Origin: Micromonospora globbae
GTDB lineage: Bacteria; Actinomycetota; Actinomycetes; Mycobacteriales; Micromonosporaceae
NCBI RefSeq assembly: GCF_003610785.1
Contig: NZ_RAQQ01000023.1
Location: 1-64,000, forward strand
Length of the DNA stretch: 64,000 bases
Direction: 5' to 3'
In this document: in pieces, positions 8,161 to 17,132 of the stretch
Layout of the letters: each line of letters starts with the position of its first letter
How positions within the stretch are numbered: the first letter of the stretch is position 1
The notes under the pieces: generated by a model
Told to the model about the DNA's origin: nothing
Database searches by the model: none
Seen by the model: only the letters and a program-made list of their open reading frames with translations
Made by a program: the position numbers and the translations under genes

Positions 8161-8186
8161 CCCGCGGGCGGACGTGTCGCCGCGGG
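8161..8186 (+). terminator. probable terminator after the lipoyl-acyltransferase gene
   Basis: CCCGCGGGCG (8161-8170) pairs with CGCCGCGGG (8178-8186) through nine base pairs with one bulged G and a 7-base loop, seven bases after the stop codon. Only two T residues follow. In actinobacteria such U-poor hairpins often still terminate. It would end the E1/lipoyl operon. Confidence 0.5.
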
Positions 8187-8533
8187 TTCACCGCGATGTC
8201 CGAATGGTGACCGCCAGCCATCCGACGGTCGTCCGTCCGGGTGGGCGAAATGGGGCCGGCTACGCCCTGTTTGGCGTCACTTCCCCACCATTTCCGGCGG
8301 GCGGCCAATGGTAATGGCCGGGCGCGCGGCCGATGTCGTGAAGCCGACGCAGCAAGGGAAACGGGCCACTTGTGGAGAGGGATCGGCCAAACGGTTCGTC
8401 GGCCCCGTCGGCACCGCCGGAATCCGGTTTTCGCACTGGCGTTTCCGGCGGGAATTTCGATAGCTTGCCGACGGACTTCGCCACTGACTCCGTGCTCAGC
8501 GAGGTCCGGTCCTGCCTAGCGAATCGGGTGCCC
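8187..8533 (+). other. non-coding gap before the sugar dehydrogenase gene
   Basis: About 350 bp of lower GC than the flanking genes. A frame continuous with the downstream gene is open from a GTG at 8372, but its third-position GC is mixed and it lacks family similarity, so I treat it as untranslated. I find no convincing -35/-10 pair. The presence of a terminator before it and the gap size imply a separate promoter for the sugar genes. Confidence 0.5.
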
Positions 8534-9607
8534 GTGAACTCATCGCACGTTTCCGCCGACGAACCGATCGGCGTGGCCGTCATCGGGGCCGGCTACTGGG
8601 GTCCGAATCTCGTCCGCAACTTCCAGGCGTCCGCCGATTTCCGCCTGCGCGCGCTCTGCGACCTCGACGTGACCCGGGCCCGGCGGGTGCTCGGCGACTA
8701 CTCGACGGTCCGGGCCACCGACGACCTCGACAGCGTGCTGGCCGACGACAGCGTGCAGGCGGTGGCCGTGGCCACGCCCGCCGGCACGCACGTCGACGTG
8801 GCCACCGCCGCGCTGCGGGCCGGCAAGCACGTGCTCGTGGAGAAGCCCCTCGCCGCGAGCGTCGCGCAGGGCCGGTCGCTCGTCGACGAGGCGCAGCGGC
8901 GGGGCCTGTCGCTCATGTGCGACCACACCTACTGCTACACGCCCGCGGTCCTGCGCATCCGCGAACTGCTGCACGGCGGCCAGCTGGGCGAGCTGCAGTA
9001 CCTCGACTCCGTCCGCATCAACCTCGGGCTGGTCCAGCGGGACATCGACGTGATGTGGGACCTGGCGCCGCACGACCTGTCGATCCTCGACTTCATCCTC
9101 CCGCCCGGTGTGGCGCCGGTCTCGGTGGCCGCGCACGGCGCGGACCGGATCGGCGCCGGCCGCGCCTGCGTCGCGTACCTGACGCTGCACCTCAACACCG
9201 GCGCCATCGCGCACATCCACGTCAACTGGCTCTCCCCCGTGAAGGTCCGCACCACCATCATCGGCGGCTCGAAGCGCACGCTCGTCTGGGACGACCTGAA
9301 CCCGAGCCAGCGGCTGTCCATCTTCGACCGCGGCGTGGACGTGGCCTCGGCCGAGGAGCTGGGCGACGAGCAGCGCCGGGAGATGCTCGTGTCCTACCGG
9401 TCGGGCGACATGGTGGCGCCGGCCCTGACCGAGCGGGAGGCGCTGCGGACCATGGTCGAGGAGTACGCCCGCTCGATCCGCAGCGGCACGCCCGCGCTGA
9501 CCGACGGCCGGGCGGGCCTGCGGGTCATCGCCATCCTCGAGGCGGCCTCCCGCAGCCTCGCCGACGGTGGCCGGTCGGTCGGCCTCGACGAGCGGGTCGC
9601 CGCGTGA
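8534..9607 (+). CDS. Gfo/Idh/MocA-family nucleotide-sugar dehydrogenase
   Basis: A 357-residue NAD(P)-dependent oxidoreductase of the Gfo/Idh/MocA type, probably acting on a nucleotide sugar. The N-terminal Rossmann motif is VAVIGAGYWGPNLVRNF (about 11-27), then AVATPAGTHVDVATAAL and the EKPLA motif with its catalytic lysine (HVLVEKPLA). The C-terminal domain contains WDLAPHDLSILDF, typical of WlbA-like dehydrogenases that oxidise C3 before transamination. GTG at 8534 (or 8528) places the Rossmann fold at the usual distance from the N-terminus; neither has a clear ribosome-binding site. It heads the sugar operon with the SDR and DegT genes. Confidence 0.88.
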   Translation: MNSSHVSADEPIGVAVIGAGYWGPNLVRNFQASADFRLRALCDLDVTRARRVLGDYSTVRATDDLDSVLADDSVQAVAVATPAGTHVDVATAALRAGKHVLVEKPLAASVAQGRSLVDEAQRRGLSLMCDHTYCYTPAVLRIRELLHGGQLGELQYLDSVRINLGLVQRDIDVMWDLAPHDLSILDFILPPGVAPVSVAAHGADRIGAGRACVAYLTLHLNTGAIAHIHVNWLSPVKVRTTIIGGSKRTLVWDDLNPSQRLSIFDRGVDVASAEELGDEQRREMLVSYRSGDMVAPALTEREALRTMVEEYARSIRSGTPALTDGRAGLRVIAILEAASRSLADGGRSVGLDERVAA

Positions 9608-9662
9608 AACCAGGACCGGTACGCCGCCTCGGCGCGGCGGTGAGCGGAGCGGAGTTGTCGGC

Positions 9663-10628
9663 ATGAGTGCAGTGGAGATCAACGGGGCGCGGGTCCTGGT
9701 CACCGGCGGAGCGGGCATGATCGGCTCCCACGTGGTGGACGAACTGGTCGCCGGGGGCGCCGCCGAGGTGGTCGTCCTGGACAACTTCGTCCGTGGCCGG
9801 CGGGAGAACCTGGCGCGCGCCCTGCCCAGCGGCAGGGTCCACCTCGTCGAGGGCGACATCCGCGACGCCCCGCTCGTGCACGACCTCACCCGCGGCCGGG
9901 ACCTCGTCTTCCACCTCGCCGCCATCCGCATCACCCAGTGCGCCGAGGAGCCCCGCCTCGCCAACGAGGTGCTGGTCGACGGCACCTTCAACGTGGTCGA
10001 GGCCGCGGCGGCCGCGAAGGTCCGCAAGGTGATCCTGTCCTCGTCGGCCTCCGTGTACGGGCTCGCCGACGAGTTCCCCACCACCGAGCGGCACCACCCG
10101 TACCACAACGACACGTTCTACGGCGCCGCGAAGGCGTTCAACGAGGGCGTGCTGCGCAGCTTCCACGCCATGTACGGCCTGGACTACGTGGCGCTGCGCT
10201 ACTTCAACGTGTACGGGCCGCGGATGGACATCCACGGCCTCTACACCGAGGTGCTGATCCGGTGGATGGAGCGGATCGAGTCGGGGCGCCCCCCGCTGAT
10301 CCTCGGCGACGGCCTGCAGACGATGGACTTCGTGCACACCGCCGACATCGCGCGGGCCAACATCCTGGCCGCGCGGGCGGACGTGACCGACGAGGTGTTC
10401 AACGTCGCCAGCGGCACCGAGACGAGCCTCGCCGACCTGGCCCGGGCGCTCAGCGACGTCATGAAGTCCGACCTGGCGCCCGAGTACGGCCCGTCCCGCG
10501 CCGTCAACGGGGTCACCCGCCGGCTCGCCGACACCACGGCGGCCGCCCGGAAGCTGGGCTTCCGGGCCGAGATCGGGCTGCACGAGGGGCTCCAGGGCCT
10601 CGTCGACTGGTGGCGGGCCGAGAAGTGA
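9663..10628 (+). CDS. NAD-dependent sugar epimerase/dehydratase (SDR)
   Basis: A 321-residue extended short-chain dehydrogenase/reductase acting on a nucleotide sugar. It shows the NAD-binding GGAGMIG (about 15-21), the acidic residue after the second strand (VVLDNFVRG), and the active-site SSSASVYG with YGAAK (Tyr-x3-Lys). NVYGPRMD is typical of UDP-sugar epimerases. ATG at 9663 is supported by the conserved N-terminus; an upstream GGAGCGGAG serves as ribosome-binding site. The gene end overlaps the aminotransferase start, so the two are coupled. Exact reaction (C4 epimerisation or 4,6-dehydration) is undetermined. Confidence 0.88.
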   Translation: MSAVEINGARVLVTGGAGMIGSHVVDELVAGGAAEVVVLDNFVRGRRENLARALPSGRVHLVEGDIRDAPLVHDLTRGRDLVFHLAAIRITQCAEEPRLANEVLVDGTFNVVEAAAAAKVRKVILSSSASVYGLADEFPTTERHHPYHNDTFYGAAKAFNEGVLRSFHAMYGLDYVALRYFNVYGPRMDIHGLYTEVLIRWMERIESGRPPLILGDGLQTMDFVHTADIARANILAARADVTDEVFNVASGTETSLADLARALSDVMKSDLAPEYGPSRAVNGVTRRLADTTAAARKLGFRAEIGLHEGLQGLVDWWRAEK

Positions 10629-11761
10629 GCGCACACCGCATCCCCGTGATGGTCCCCCACCTCGGCGAGGAGGAGGCGCAGGCCGCCGCCGAGGCGGTCC
10701 GCTCCGGATGGGTGGCCCAGGGCCCCCGGGTGGCCCGGTTCGAGCAGGAGTTCGCGTCGCTGGTGGGCGCCGACCACGGCGTCGCCGTCAGCTCCTGCAC
10801 GGCGGCGCTGCACCTGGCGCTGGTCCTGCTCGACGTCCGCCCGGGCGACGAGGTGATCGTGCCGTCGTTCTCCTTCATCGCCACCGCGAACGCCGTGCGC
10901 TACGTCGGCGCCACCCCGGTCTTCGCCGACGTGGACCTCGCGACCGGCAACGTGACGGTGCAGACCGTCGACGCGGTACGCACACCCCGCACCCGCGCGG
11001 TGATCGCCGTCCACCAGGGCGGCGTGCCGTTCGACGTCGCCGCGCTGCGCGACGCCGCGGCCCGCTGGGGAGTGCCGCTGGTCGAGGACGCCGCCTGCGC
11101 CGCCGGCTCGACGGCGTACGGACGGCCGGTCGGCGCCGGCGCGACCGTCGCCGCCTGGTCGTTCCACCCCCGCAAGCTGCTGACCACGGGCGAGGGCGGG
11201 ATGCTCACCGTCGACGACCCGCAGTGGGCGGCCCGCCTGCGCCGGCTGCGCGAGCACGGCATGAACGTCTCGGCGGCCGACCGCCACCGCAGCGCGCAAC
11301 CGGTCCTGGAGTCCTACCTGGAGACCGCCTTCAACTACCGGATGACCGACATCCAGGCGGCGGTCGGGCTCGTCCAGCTGGGCCGTCTCACCGACCTGGT
11401 GGCGCAGCGCCGCGCCCTCGCGGCGCGCTACCACGAGCTGCTCGCGGACGTCGACGGCCTGGTGCCGGTCCGCGACCCCGCCCACGGCGAGACCAACTAC
11501 CAGGCGTTCTGGGTACGGATCGACCGGGAGTACGGCACGGACCGCGACGAGGTGCTCGCCGAACTCGCCGCGGCCGGCGTCTCGGCCCGGCGCGGCATCA
11601 TGGCGGCGCACCTCGAACCGGCGTACGCCGACATGACGCCCCCACCGCTGCCGGTGACCGAACGGCTCACCCGCGACTCGCTCATCCTGCCGCTGCACCA
11701 CGCGCTGACCGAGTCCGACCAGGACCACGTCGTCGGCGTGCTGCGGAAGCTCGCCGCCTGA
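10625..11761 (+). CDS. DegT/DnrJ/EryC1/StrS sugar aminotransferase (first copy)
   Basis: A 378-residue PLP enzyme that would install an amino group on a keto-sugar nucleotide. Landmarks are SSCTAALHLAL, PSFSFIATANAVRYVGATPVF, VEDAACAAGS, and the PLP-lysine segment WSFHPRKLLTTGEGGM. The substrate loop EYGTDRDEVLAELAAAGVSAR is near the C-terminus. The GTG start overlaps the SDR stop codon (GTGA). Following the dehydrogenase it could form a dehydrogenase/aminotransferase/acyltransferase module like WlbA-WlbE-WlbD, which makes acetamido sugars; that is an analogy, not a demonstrated assignment. Confidence 0.9.
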   Translation: MSAHRIPVMVPHLGEEEAQAAAEAVRSGWVAQGPRVARFEQEFASLVGADHGVAVSSCTAALHLALVLLDVRPGDEVIVPSFSFIATANAVRYVGATPVFADVDLATGNVTVQTVDAVRTPRTRAVIAVHQGGVPFDVAALRDAAARWGVPLVEDAACAAGSTAYGRPVGAGATVAAWSFHPRKLLTTGEGGMLTVDDPQWAARLRRLREHGMNVSAADRHRSAQPVLESYLETAFNYRMTDIQAAVGLVQLGRLTDLVAQRRALAARYHELLADVDGLVPVRDPAHGETNYQAFWVRIDREYGTDRDEVLAELAAAGVSARRGIMAAHLEPAYADMTPPPLPVTERLTRDSLILPLHHALTESDQDHVVGVLRKLAA

Positions 11762-12498
11762 TGCGCGACCTGGTCATCGTCGGCGCGGGTGGGTTCGCGC
11801 GGGAGACCGCGGCGGCGGCCCGCGCCGTCAACGCGGACCGCCCCACGTGGCGGCTGCGCGGGTTCCTCGACGACGACCCCGCGCTGCACGGCACCACCCG
11901 CGCCGGGCTGCCGATCCTCGGCGGCACCGACCGGTTGGCCGACCTGCCCGACGCGGCCGTCGTGGTCTGTGTCGGCAGCCCACGCGACTACGCGGCGCGG
12001 CAGCGCATCGTGGCCCGGCTCGCCCTGCCCGCCGACCGCTACGCCACGATCGTGCACCCCGGCGCCGACGTCGGCGCCGGCAGCGTCGTGGGCGCCGGCA
12101 CCGTCCTGCTCGCCGGCGTGGTGCTCACCGCCGACGTCAGCGTCGGCGACCACGTCGCCGTCATGCCGCACACCGTCCTCACCCACGACGACCGGGTCCA
12201 CGACCACGCGACCATCGCCTCCGGCGTCCGGCTCGGCGGCGGCGCGGTGGTGCGCTCCGGCGCGTACCTCGGCGCGGGCGCGCTGCTGCGGGAGGGCGTG
12301 ACCGTCGGCGAGTGGTCGCTGGTCGGCATGGGCGCGGTGGTGCTGCGCGACGTGCCGCCGGGCGAGGTGTGGGTCGGCAGCCCGGCCCGCCGGCTGCGCG
12401 CCGCCGACCCTCCGGCGCTCGCGCACGTGCCGGAGCCGGACGGCCCGGCGTCGACGGCCCGGACGCCACGGGCCGCGCTGAGAGTTGTGGGGAGCTGA
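11761..12498 (+). CDS. NeuD/PglD-family sugar acyltransferase (stand-alone)
   Basis: A 245-residue left-handed beta-helix acyltransferase. The N-terminal sugar-binding Rossmann-like domain begins DLVIVGAGGFARETAAAAR. Hexapeptide repeats run from about 103 to 205 (VGAGSVVGAGTVLLAGVVL, VSVGDHV...), with the catalytic-base histidine likely in MPHTVLTHDD. The last ~35 residues are a Pro/Ala-rich extension. The ATG shares one base with the preceding stop (TGATG). It probably N-acylates the amino sugar made by the adjacent aminotransferase, using acetyl-CoA as family members do. It lacks the lipoyl module of the protein encoded at 7030-8154. Confidence 0.88.
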   Translation: MRDLVIVGAGGFARETAAAARAVNADRPTWRLRGFLDDDPALHGTTRAGLPILGGTDRLADLPDAAVVVCVGSPRDYAARQRIVARLALPADRYATIVHPGADVGAGSVVGAGTVLLAGVVLTADVSVGDHVAVMPHTVLTHDDRVHDHATIASGVRLGGGAVVRSGAYLGAGALLREGVTVGEWSLVGMGAVVLRDVPPGEVWVGSPARRLRAADPPALAHVPEPDGPASTARTPRAALRVVGS

Positions 12499-12500
12499 GC

Positions 12501-13619
12501 ATGCCGAACATCCCGCTCGTCGATCTCGCCGCCGCGCACGCGGAGGTCGCGGAGGAGGTGGAGGCCGGTTTCAAGCGCGTCATCGCCGACACCGCCTTCG
12601 TCGGCGGCGCCGAGGTCGCGGCGTTCGAACGGGAGTACGCCGCGTTCAGCGGCGTGGAGCACTGCGTCGGGGTGGCCAACGGCACCGACGCCCTCGAACT
12701 GGCGCTGCGGGCCGTCGGCGTCGGGCCGGGCACGGAGGTGGTGCTGCCCACCAACACCTTCATCGCCACCGCCGAGGCCGTCGCCCGCGCCGGCGCGCGT
12801 CCCGTACTGGTCGACTGCGACCCGCACACGTACCTGATCGACGTCGAGGCGGCGCTGGCCGCCGTGACACCGGCCACCCGGGCGATCGTCCCGGTGCACC
12901 TGTACGGGCAGCTCGCACCCGTGGAGCGGATCCGGGCGGGCCTCGCCGGCCGCGACGTCGCCATCGTGGAGGACGCCGCGCAGTGCCAGGGCGCCACCCG
13001 GCACGGGCGCGCCGCCGGCGCCGACGGCATCGCCGCCACGAGCTTCTACCCCGGCAAGAACCTCGGGGCGTACGGCGACGCGGGCGCCGTCGTGACCGCC
13101 GACGCGGGCCTCGCCCGGACCGTCCGCACGCTGGGCAGCCACGGCGGCCTCACCAAGTACGTGCACGACGTGATCGGCGTCAACAGCCGCCTCGACGGGC
13201 TCCAGGCGGTGGTGCTGCGCGCCAAGCTGGCCCGCCTCGCCGTCGGGAACGAGCGGCGACGGGCCGCCGCGGCCCGCTACGACGCGCTGCTGGAGCCGCT
13301 GGACGTGATCCGCCCGACGACGCTGCCCGGCAACGCGCACGTCTGGCACATCTACTGCGTCCGGATCCCCGGCGACGGCACCCCGGCCCGGCGGGACGAG
13401 GTGCTCGCACGCCTGCACGCCGCCGGCGTCGGCGCCGGCATCCACTACCCCGTGCCGATCCACGCGACGCCCGCCTTCGCCGGCCTCGGCCACCGGGCGG
13501 GCGCCTTCCCGCACGCGGAGCGGATCGCGTCCGAGCTGCTCTCCCTGCCGATCTACCCGCAGCTCACCGCCGGCCAGCAGGAGGCTGTCGTGGCGGCCCT
13601 CGCCGCGGCGCTGGGCTGA
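12501..13619 (+). CDS. DegT/DnrJ/EryC1/StrS sugar aminotransferase (second copy)
   Basis: A 372-residue PLP-dependent aminotransferase clearly different from the first copy. It has GVANGTDALELALRA, LPTNTFIATAEAVARAGARP, VPVHLYGQ, VEDAAQCQGA and the PLP-lysine segment SFYPGKNLGAYGDAGAV. The PTNTFIATAEA/HLYGQ/YPGKNLGA set resembles FdtB/QdtB-like C3 aminotransferases of dTDP-3-keto-6-deoxyhexoses. The start ATG is well placed behind GGGGAGC. Two aminotransferases and two acyltransferases in one locus suggest a di-N-acylated diamino sugar or two different N-acyl sugars. Confidence 0.9.
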   Translation: MPNIPLVDLAAAHAEVAEEVEAGFKRVIADTAFVGGAEVAAFEREYAAFSGVEHCVGVANGTDALELALRAVGVGPGTEVVLPTNTFIATAEAVARAGARPVLVDCDPHTYLIDVEAALAAVTPATRAIVPVHLYGQLAPVERIRAGLAGRDVAIVEDAAQCQGATRHGRAAGADGIAATSFYPGKNLGAYGDAGAVVTADAGLARTVRTLGSHGGLTKYVHDVIGVNSRLDGLQAVVLRAKLARLAVGNERRRAAAARYDALLEPLDVIRPTTLPGNAHVWHIYCVRIPGDGTPARRDEVLARLHAAGVGAGIHYPVPIHATPAFAGLGHRAGAFPHAERIASELLSLPIYPQLTAGQQEAVVAALAAALG

Positions 13620-13625
13620 GCGCAG

Positions 13626-14861
13626 GTGTACGTCTCCGTCCGGGACCGGCCGGCCGGGCCCGACGAGGCGCCCGGCCGGCGGTCGCGCCGGGTCGCCACC
13701 ACGGTCGTCCTCCTCGGCGTCGTGAGCCTCCTCACCGACGTCTCGTCGGAGATGGTCAGCGCCGTCCTCCCGCTGTACCTCACCGCCGAGATCGGCATCG
13801 GCCTGCTCGCGTACGGCTTCGTCGACGGCGTCTACCAGGGCGTCAGCGCGTTCGTGCGGATCCTCGGCGGCGTCGCGGGCGACCGGGGCCGCCGGCCCAA
13901 GTGGGTGGCGGCGCTCGGCTACGGCATCTCCGCGGTGAGCCGACCCCTGATGCTCGCCGCCAACGGGATGGCCGCCGTGACCGCCGTCGTGACGGCCGAC
14001 CGGCTCGGCAAGGGGCTGCGCACCGCGCCGCGGGACGCGCTGATCGCCGACGCGTCCCCGCCCGGCGCGCTGGGACGGTCGTTCGGCGTGCACCGCGCGC
14101 TCGACACGTTGGGCGCGGCGATCGGCCCGATCGCGGCGTTCGCGTTGCTGGCGGCGCTGCCCCGGGCGTACGACGCGGTCTTCGTGGTGTCCTTCGCCGT
14201 GGCGCTGGTCGGTCTCGCCGTCCTCGTGCTGTTCGTGCCCGACCGGCGGGTCGGCGCCGGCACCGCCCGCCCGGCCGTACGCGAGGTGCTGCGCGCCGCC
14301 GCCGGGCCGCGCCTGCGCCGGACCCTGCTCGCCGCCGGCCTGCTCGGCGTGCTGACCGTCGGCGACGGCTTCCTCTACCTGTCGCTTCAGCACCGGGACG
14401 ACTTCGCCGCGATGCTGTTCCCGCTGCTGTACGTCGGCACGAACGTCGCCTACCTGGCGCTGGCCGTGCCGCTGGGCCGGCTCGCCGACCGGATCGGCCG
14501 CGCCCGCATGCTCGTGGCCGGGCACGTCGCGCTGCTGCTCGCGTACCTCTGCGCGACCGGATCGGCCGGCGGCCCGGTGTGGACGGTGCTCACGCTGGTG
14601 CTGCTCGGCACGTTCTACGCCGCCTCCGACGGGGTGCTCGCCGCGCTGGTCAGCCGGCTGGTGCCCGCCCACGCGAAGGGCACCGGGATCGCGGCGGCCC
14701 AGACGGTCGTCGTGCTGGCCCGGTTCGCGTCGTCGGTGGCCTTCGGCGCGCTGTGGGTCGCCGCCGGCCGCCAGCCGGCGCTGCTGGGTTTCGCGGTCGC
14801 GCTCGCCCTCGCGATCCCGGCCGCCGGGTGGTTGCTGCGCCGTGTCGAGGAGGAACGATGA
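13626..14861 (+). CDS. major facilitator superfamily transporter
   Basis: A 411-residue integral membrane protein with 11-12 hydrophobic helices and the loop 2-3 MFS signature as GDRGRRPKW (around residue 83), with a matching GRLADRIGRARM in the second half. It begins at GTG 13626, six bases after the aminotransferase, and its stop overlaps the next start as ATGA. The first ~25 residues are charged and cytosolic. Substrate unknown; its place inside the sugar operon suggests export or drug/solute efflux linked to the locus rather than general metabolism. Confidence 0.82.
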   Translation: MYVSVRDRPAGPDEAPGRRSRRVATTVVLLGVVSLLTDVSSEMVSAVLPLYLTAEIGIGLLAYGFVDGVYQGVSAFVRILGGVAGDRGRRPKWVAALGYGISAVSRPLMLAANGMAAVTAVVTADRLGKGLRTAPRDALIADASPPGALGRSFGVHRALDTLGAAIGPIAAFALLAALPRAYDAVFVVSFAVALVGLAVLVLFVPDRRVGAGTARPAVREVLRAAAGPRLRRTLLAAGLLGVLTVGDGFLYLSLQHRDDFAAMLFPLLYVGTNVAYLALAVPLGRLADRIGRARMLVAGHVALLLAYLCATGSAGGPVWTVLTLVLLGTFYAASDGVLAALVSRLVPAHAKGTGIAAAQTVVVLARFASSVAFGALWVAAGRQPALLGFAVALALAIPAAGWLLRRVEEER

Positions 14862-15889
14862 GCGGCCTTCGGCTGCGGGTGGGCGTCTTCGCCGGAGTCG
14901 TGCTGCTGGCGGTCGCCGGCGTGGTCGTCTACCTGCGGCAGGCCGTCACGGCGGACCCGGACGGGCACACCCCGGCCGCGGCATCCGTGGACACCGGCGT
15001 CGCACCCGTCGTCGCCGGGGCGCACGTGGTCTTCCGCAGCACCGCGCCGGGCGACGGGTACGGCCGGGTGGCCGTGGTGCCCGTCGACGCGCCGTCGGGC
15101 CCGCGCGCGTTCACACCGGCGTCCTGCGAGCGGGTCCACGCCGTACGCGGCACCGCCGTCTGCCTGGTGGCCCTGCGGGGACTGGCCACCACGTACCGGG
15201 TGAAGATCCTCGGTCCCCAGTGGACACCGGTCTCCGAGCGGGCCGTGCCGGGCCTGCCCAGCCGGGCGAGGCTCTCCTCCGACGGCGCGCTGACGGCCAC
15301 GACGACGTTCGTCTACGGCGACTCGTACGCGAGCCCCGGGCAGTTCTCCACCCGTACGCTGATCGGCCCCACGGGCGGGGGCGACCCGGTCGACGTCGAA
15401 CAGTTCACGCTGCGCGTCGACGGGAGGACGGTCACCGCCGTGGACCGCAACGTGTGGGGCGTGACCTTCGCCGACGACGACCGGTTCTACGCCACGGCCG
15501 CCTCGGGAGGGCGGACCTGGCTGGTCGAGGGCTCCCGGTCCGGCCGGACGCTGACCGCGCTGCGGGAGGACGTCGAGTGCCCCTCGCTGTCCCCCGACGG
15601 CACGCGCATCGCGTTCAAGAAACACGGCGACCTGCCGGCCGGGAAGTGGCGCCTCACCGTCCTCGACCTGGCCAGCGGGCGGGAGACGCCGCTGGCGGAG
15701 ACCCGAAGCGTCGACGACCAGGCGGAGTGGCTCGACAACGACACGGTCCTGTACGGGCTGCCCCGCGACACGGACGGCTCGGCGTCGAGCGACGTCTGGG
15801 CCGTGCCCGCCGACGGCACCGGCGCACCGCGGGTCCTGATCCCCGACGCCTGGTCCCCCGCCGTCATCCGGGACACGTCCGGCGGCTGA
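14858..15889 (+). CDS. membrane-anchored beta-propeller (TolB/PD40-like) protein
   Basis: A 343-residue protein with an N-terminal signal anchor (LRVGVFAGVVLLAVAGVVVYL, residues ~5-25). An extracytoplasmic part follows with WD40/PD40-like repeats such as ECPSLSPDGTRIAFKKHG and DQAEWLDNDTVLYGLP. Such propellers usually bind protein or glycan partners; no catalytic residues are evident. The ATG overlaps the MFS stop codon, so it is translated in the same operon. It is the last gene of the plus-strand run and converges on the WsaF-like gene with only 16 bp between them. Confidence 0.75.
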   Translation: MSGLRLRVGVFAGVVLLAVAGVVVYLRQAVTADPDGHTPAAASVDTGVAPVVAGAHVVFRSTAPGDGYGRVAVVPVDAPSGPRAFTPASCERVHAVRGTAVCLVALRGLATTYRVKILGPQWTPVSERAVPGLPSRARLSSDGALTATTTFVYGDSYASPGQFSTRTLIGPTGGGDPVDVEQFTLRVDGRTVTAVDRNVWGVTFADDDRFYATAASGGRTWLVEGSRSGRTLTALREDVECPSLSPDGTRIAFKKHGDLPAGKWRLTVLDLASGRETPLAETRSVDDQAEWLDNDTVLYGLPRDTDGSASSDVWAVPADGTGAPRVLIPDAWSPAVIRDTSGG

Positions 15890-15905
15890 CGGCCACGCCG
15901 TCGCC

Positions 15906-17132
15906 TCACGCGGGTCCGTACACCTCATCCTCGATCGTTTCGCGCGTGACCTGCTTGGCGGCTTCCCACGATGTCGTCCGTACGCTCGCGGCGACCTCTA
16001 CGGGTGACGGCCTGTCGCGGTGGACGACAGCGTCGAGGGCGTCGGCCAGACCAAGCGGCGTGGGTGAGACCCACCGCACGTGCGGGTTGTCGATGCTCAC
16101 CTTCGCGTACTCGTCGTCGGCCACGACGGGCACCACACCGCAGGCGAGCATCTCGTCCGGCACGAGCGACAGGTTCGTGAACGAGATCGCGATGCCGGCG
16201 GCGCACCGGTTATACAGCTCGCTGAGCTGGGCGGGGCGGAGAATGCCGTGATTGGTAGCCGGAAACGGCAACGAGACGGTCGGATCCCCGAAGACATGGA
16301 TCTCGTGCTCGGGGTGACGGCGGTGGAACTCGCGCAGCGCCACCAGGCCGAGGAGGAACCCGCGGCGAGCCACGTCCCGCCTGGCGTAGAAAACTACCCC
16401 GGAGCGCGGGGCCGGGTTGGTCAGCCGGTAGATCGACGTGTCGCAGCCGAACTCGGCCACCCGCGCGTCGATGCCGAACCGATCGCGCAACAGGTCGGCG
16501 AGCATCGGACCGACGGTGATGGCCCGGAACCCGAACCGGTAGCTGTCCTCGGCGAGAACGTAGTGGGACCCGGCCGGGTAGAAGAGCGGCTCGAAATCCT
16601 GAATGAAGTAGAGCCGCCGGGTCGGTACGTCGGAGTGCGACGCGAGGACGTGGGCGGTCTCCCATCCCGACGCGACGTATGCGTCCAACGGCGGCAGCCC
16701 GTCCGCGGTCGAGCGCACCTCCGCCCGCAGCGCGGGCCAGTGATCCCGGATCACCCGCTCGTGCCGCGACCGCTCGCCCGCATACGCGTCGTGCAGGTAC
16801 AGCACACAGGTGTGGCCGGCCGCCTCCATCCCTTCGACCATCCGGAACAGGGTGGTGTGCCCGCCCGACCCGCCTCGGGGCGGGGTGCAGATCCAGCCCA
16901 CCGTCAATGGCGTGCCCCGCTGCGGACGCCGCTGCGGAACCGCGAGGCGCAGGCCGCGGGAGTCGGCGATGCGGTCGAGGTCTAGCAGCCCGTCCAGCTC
17001 GGACGCGCCAGAGCGCTGGTAGGCCACCCGAGCGACCCGTTGTGTCAGGCCGCGCACGCCCGAGCGGCGCAGCAGCCGCCAGGCTTCCCGCCCCCGTGCC
17101 GCCGCCAACCGCGGTAGTCCACGATCGCTCAT
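15906..17132 (-). CDS. WsaF-like glycosyltransferase
   Basis: A 408-residue GT-B glycosyltransferase. The N-terminal half has TPPRGGSGGHTTLFRMVEGM, the motif typical of WsaF-type rhamnosyltransferases and relatives. The C-terminal nucleotide-binding half has VVFYARRDVARRG, the HEIHVFGD strand and LSLVPDEMLACGVVPVVADD. ATG 17132 overlaps the ABC permease stop (ATGA), fixing the start. It is the most distal gene of a minus-strand unit with an ABC exporter, suggesting action on the exported glycan. This gene and the next two have visibly lower GC than their neighbours. Confidence 0.85.
   Translation of the reverse strand: MSDRGLPRLAAARGREAWRLLRRSGVRGLTQRVARVAYQRSGASELDGLLDLDRIADSRGLRLAVPQRRPQRGTPLTVGWICTPPRGGSGGHTTLFRMVEGMEAAGHTCVLYLHDAYAGERSRHERVIRDHWPALRAEVRSTADGLPPLDAYVASGWETAHVLASHSDVPTRRLYFIQDFEPLFYPAGSHYVLAEDSYRFGFRAITVGPMLADLLRDRFGIDARVAEFGCDTSIYRLTNPAPRSGVVFYARRDVARRGFLLGLVALREFHRRHPEHEIHVFGDPTVSLPFPATNHGILRPAQLSELYNRCAAGIAISFTNLSLVPDEMLACGVVPVVADDEYAKVSIDNPHVRWVSPTPLGLADALDAVVHRDRPSPVEVAASVRTTSWEAAKQVTRETIEDEVYGPA

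Noticed and set aside
8372..8533. N-terminal extension of the sugar dehydrogenase from GTG 8372
   Set aside because: Third-position GC is mixed, there is no well-placed ribosome-binding site, and the family starts a few residues before the VAVIGAGYWG motif.
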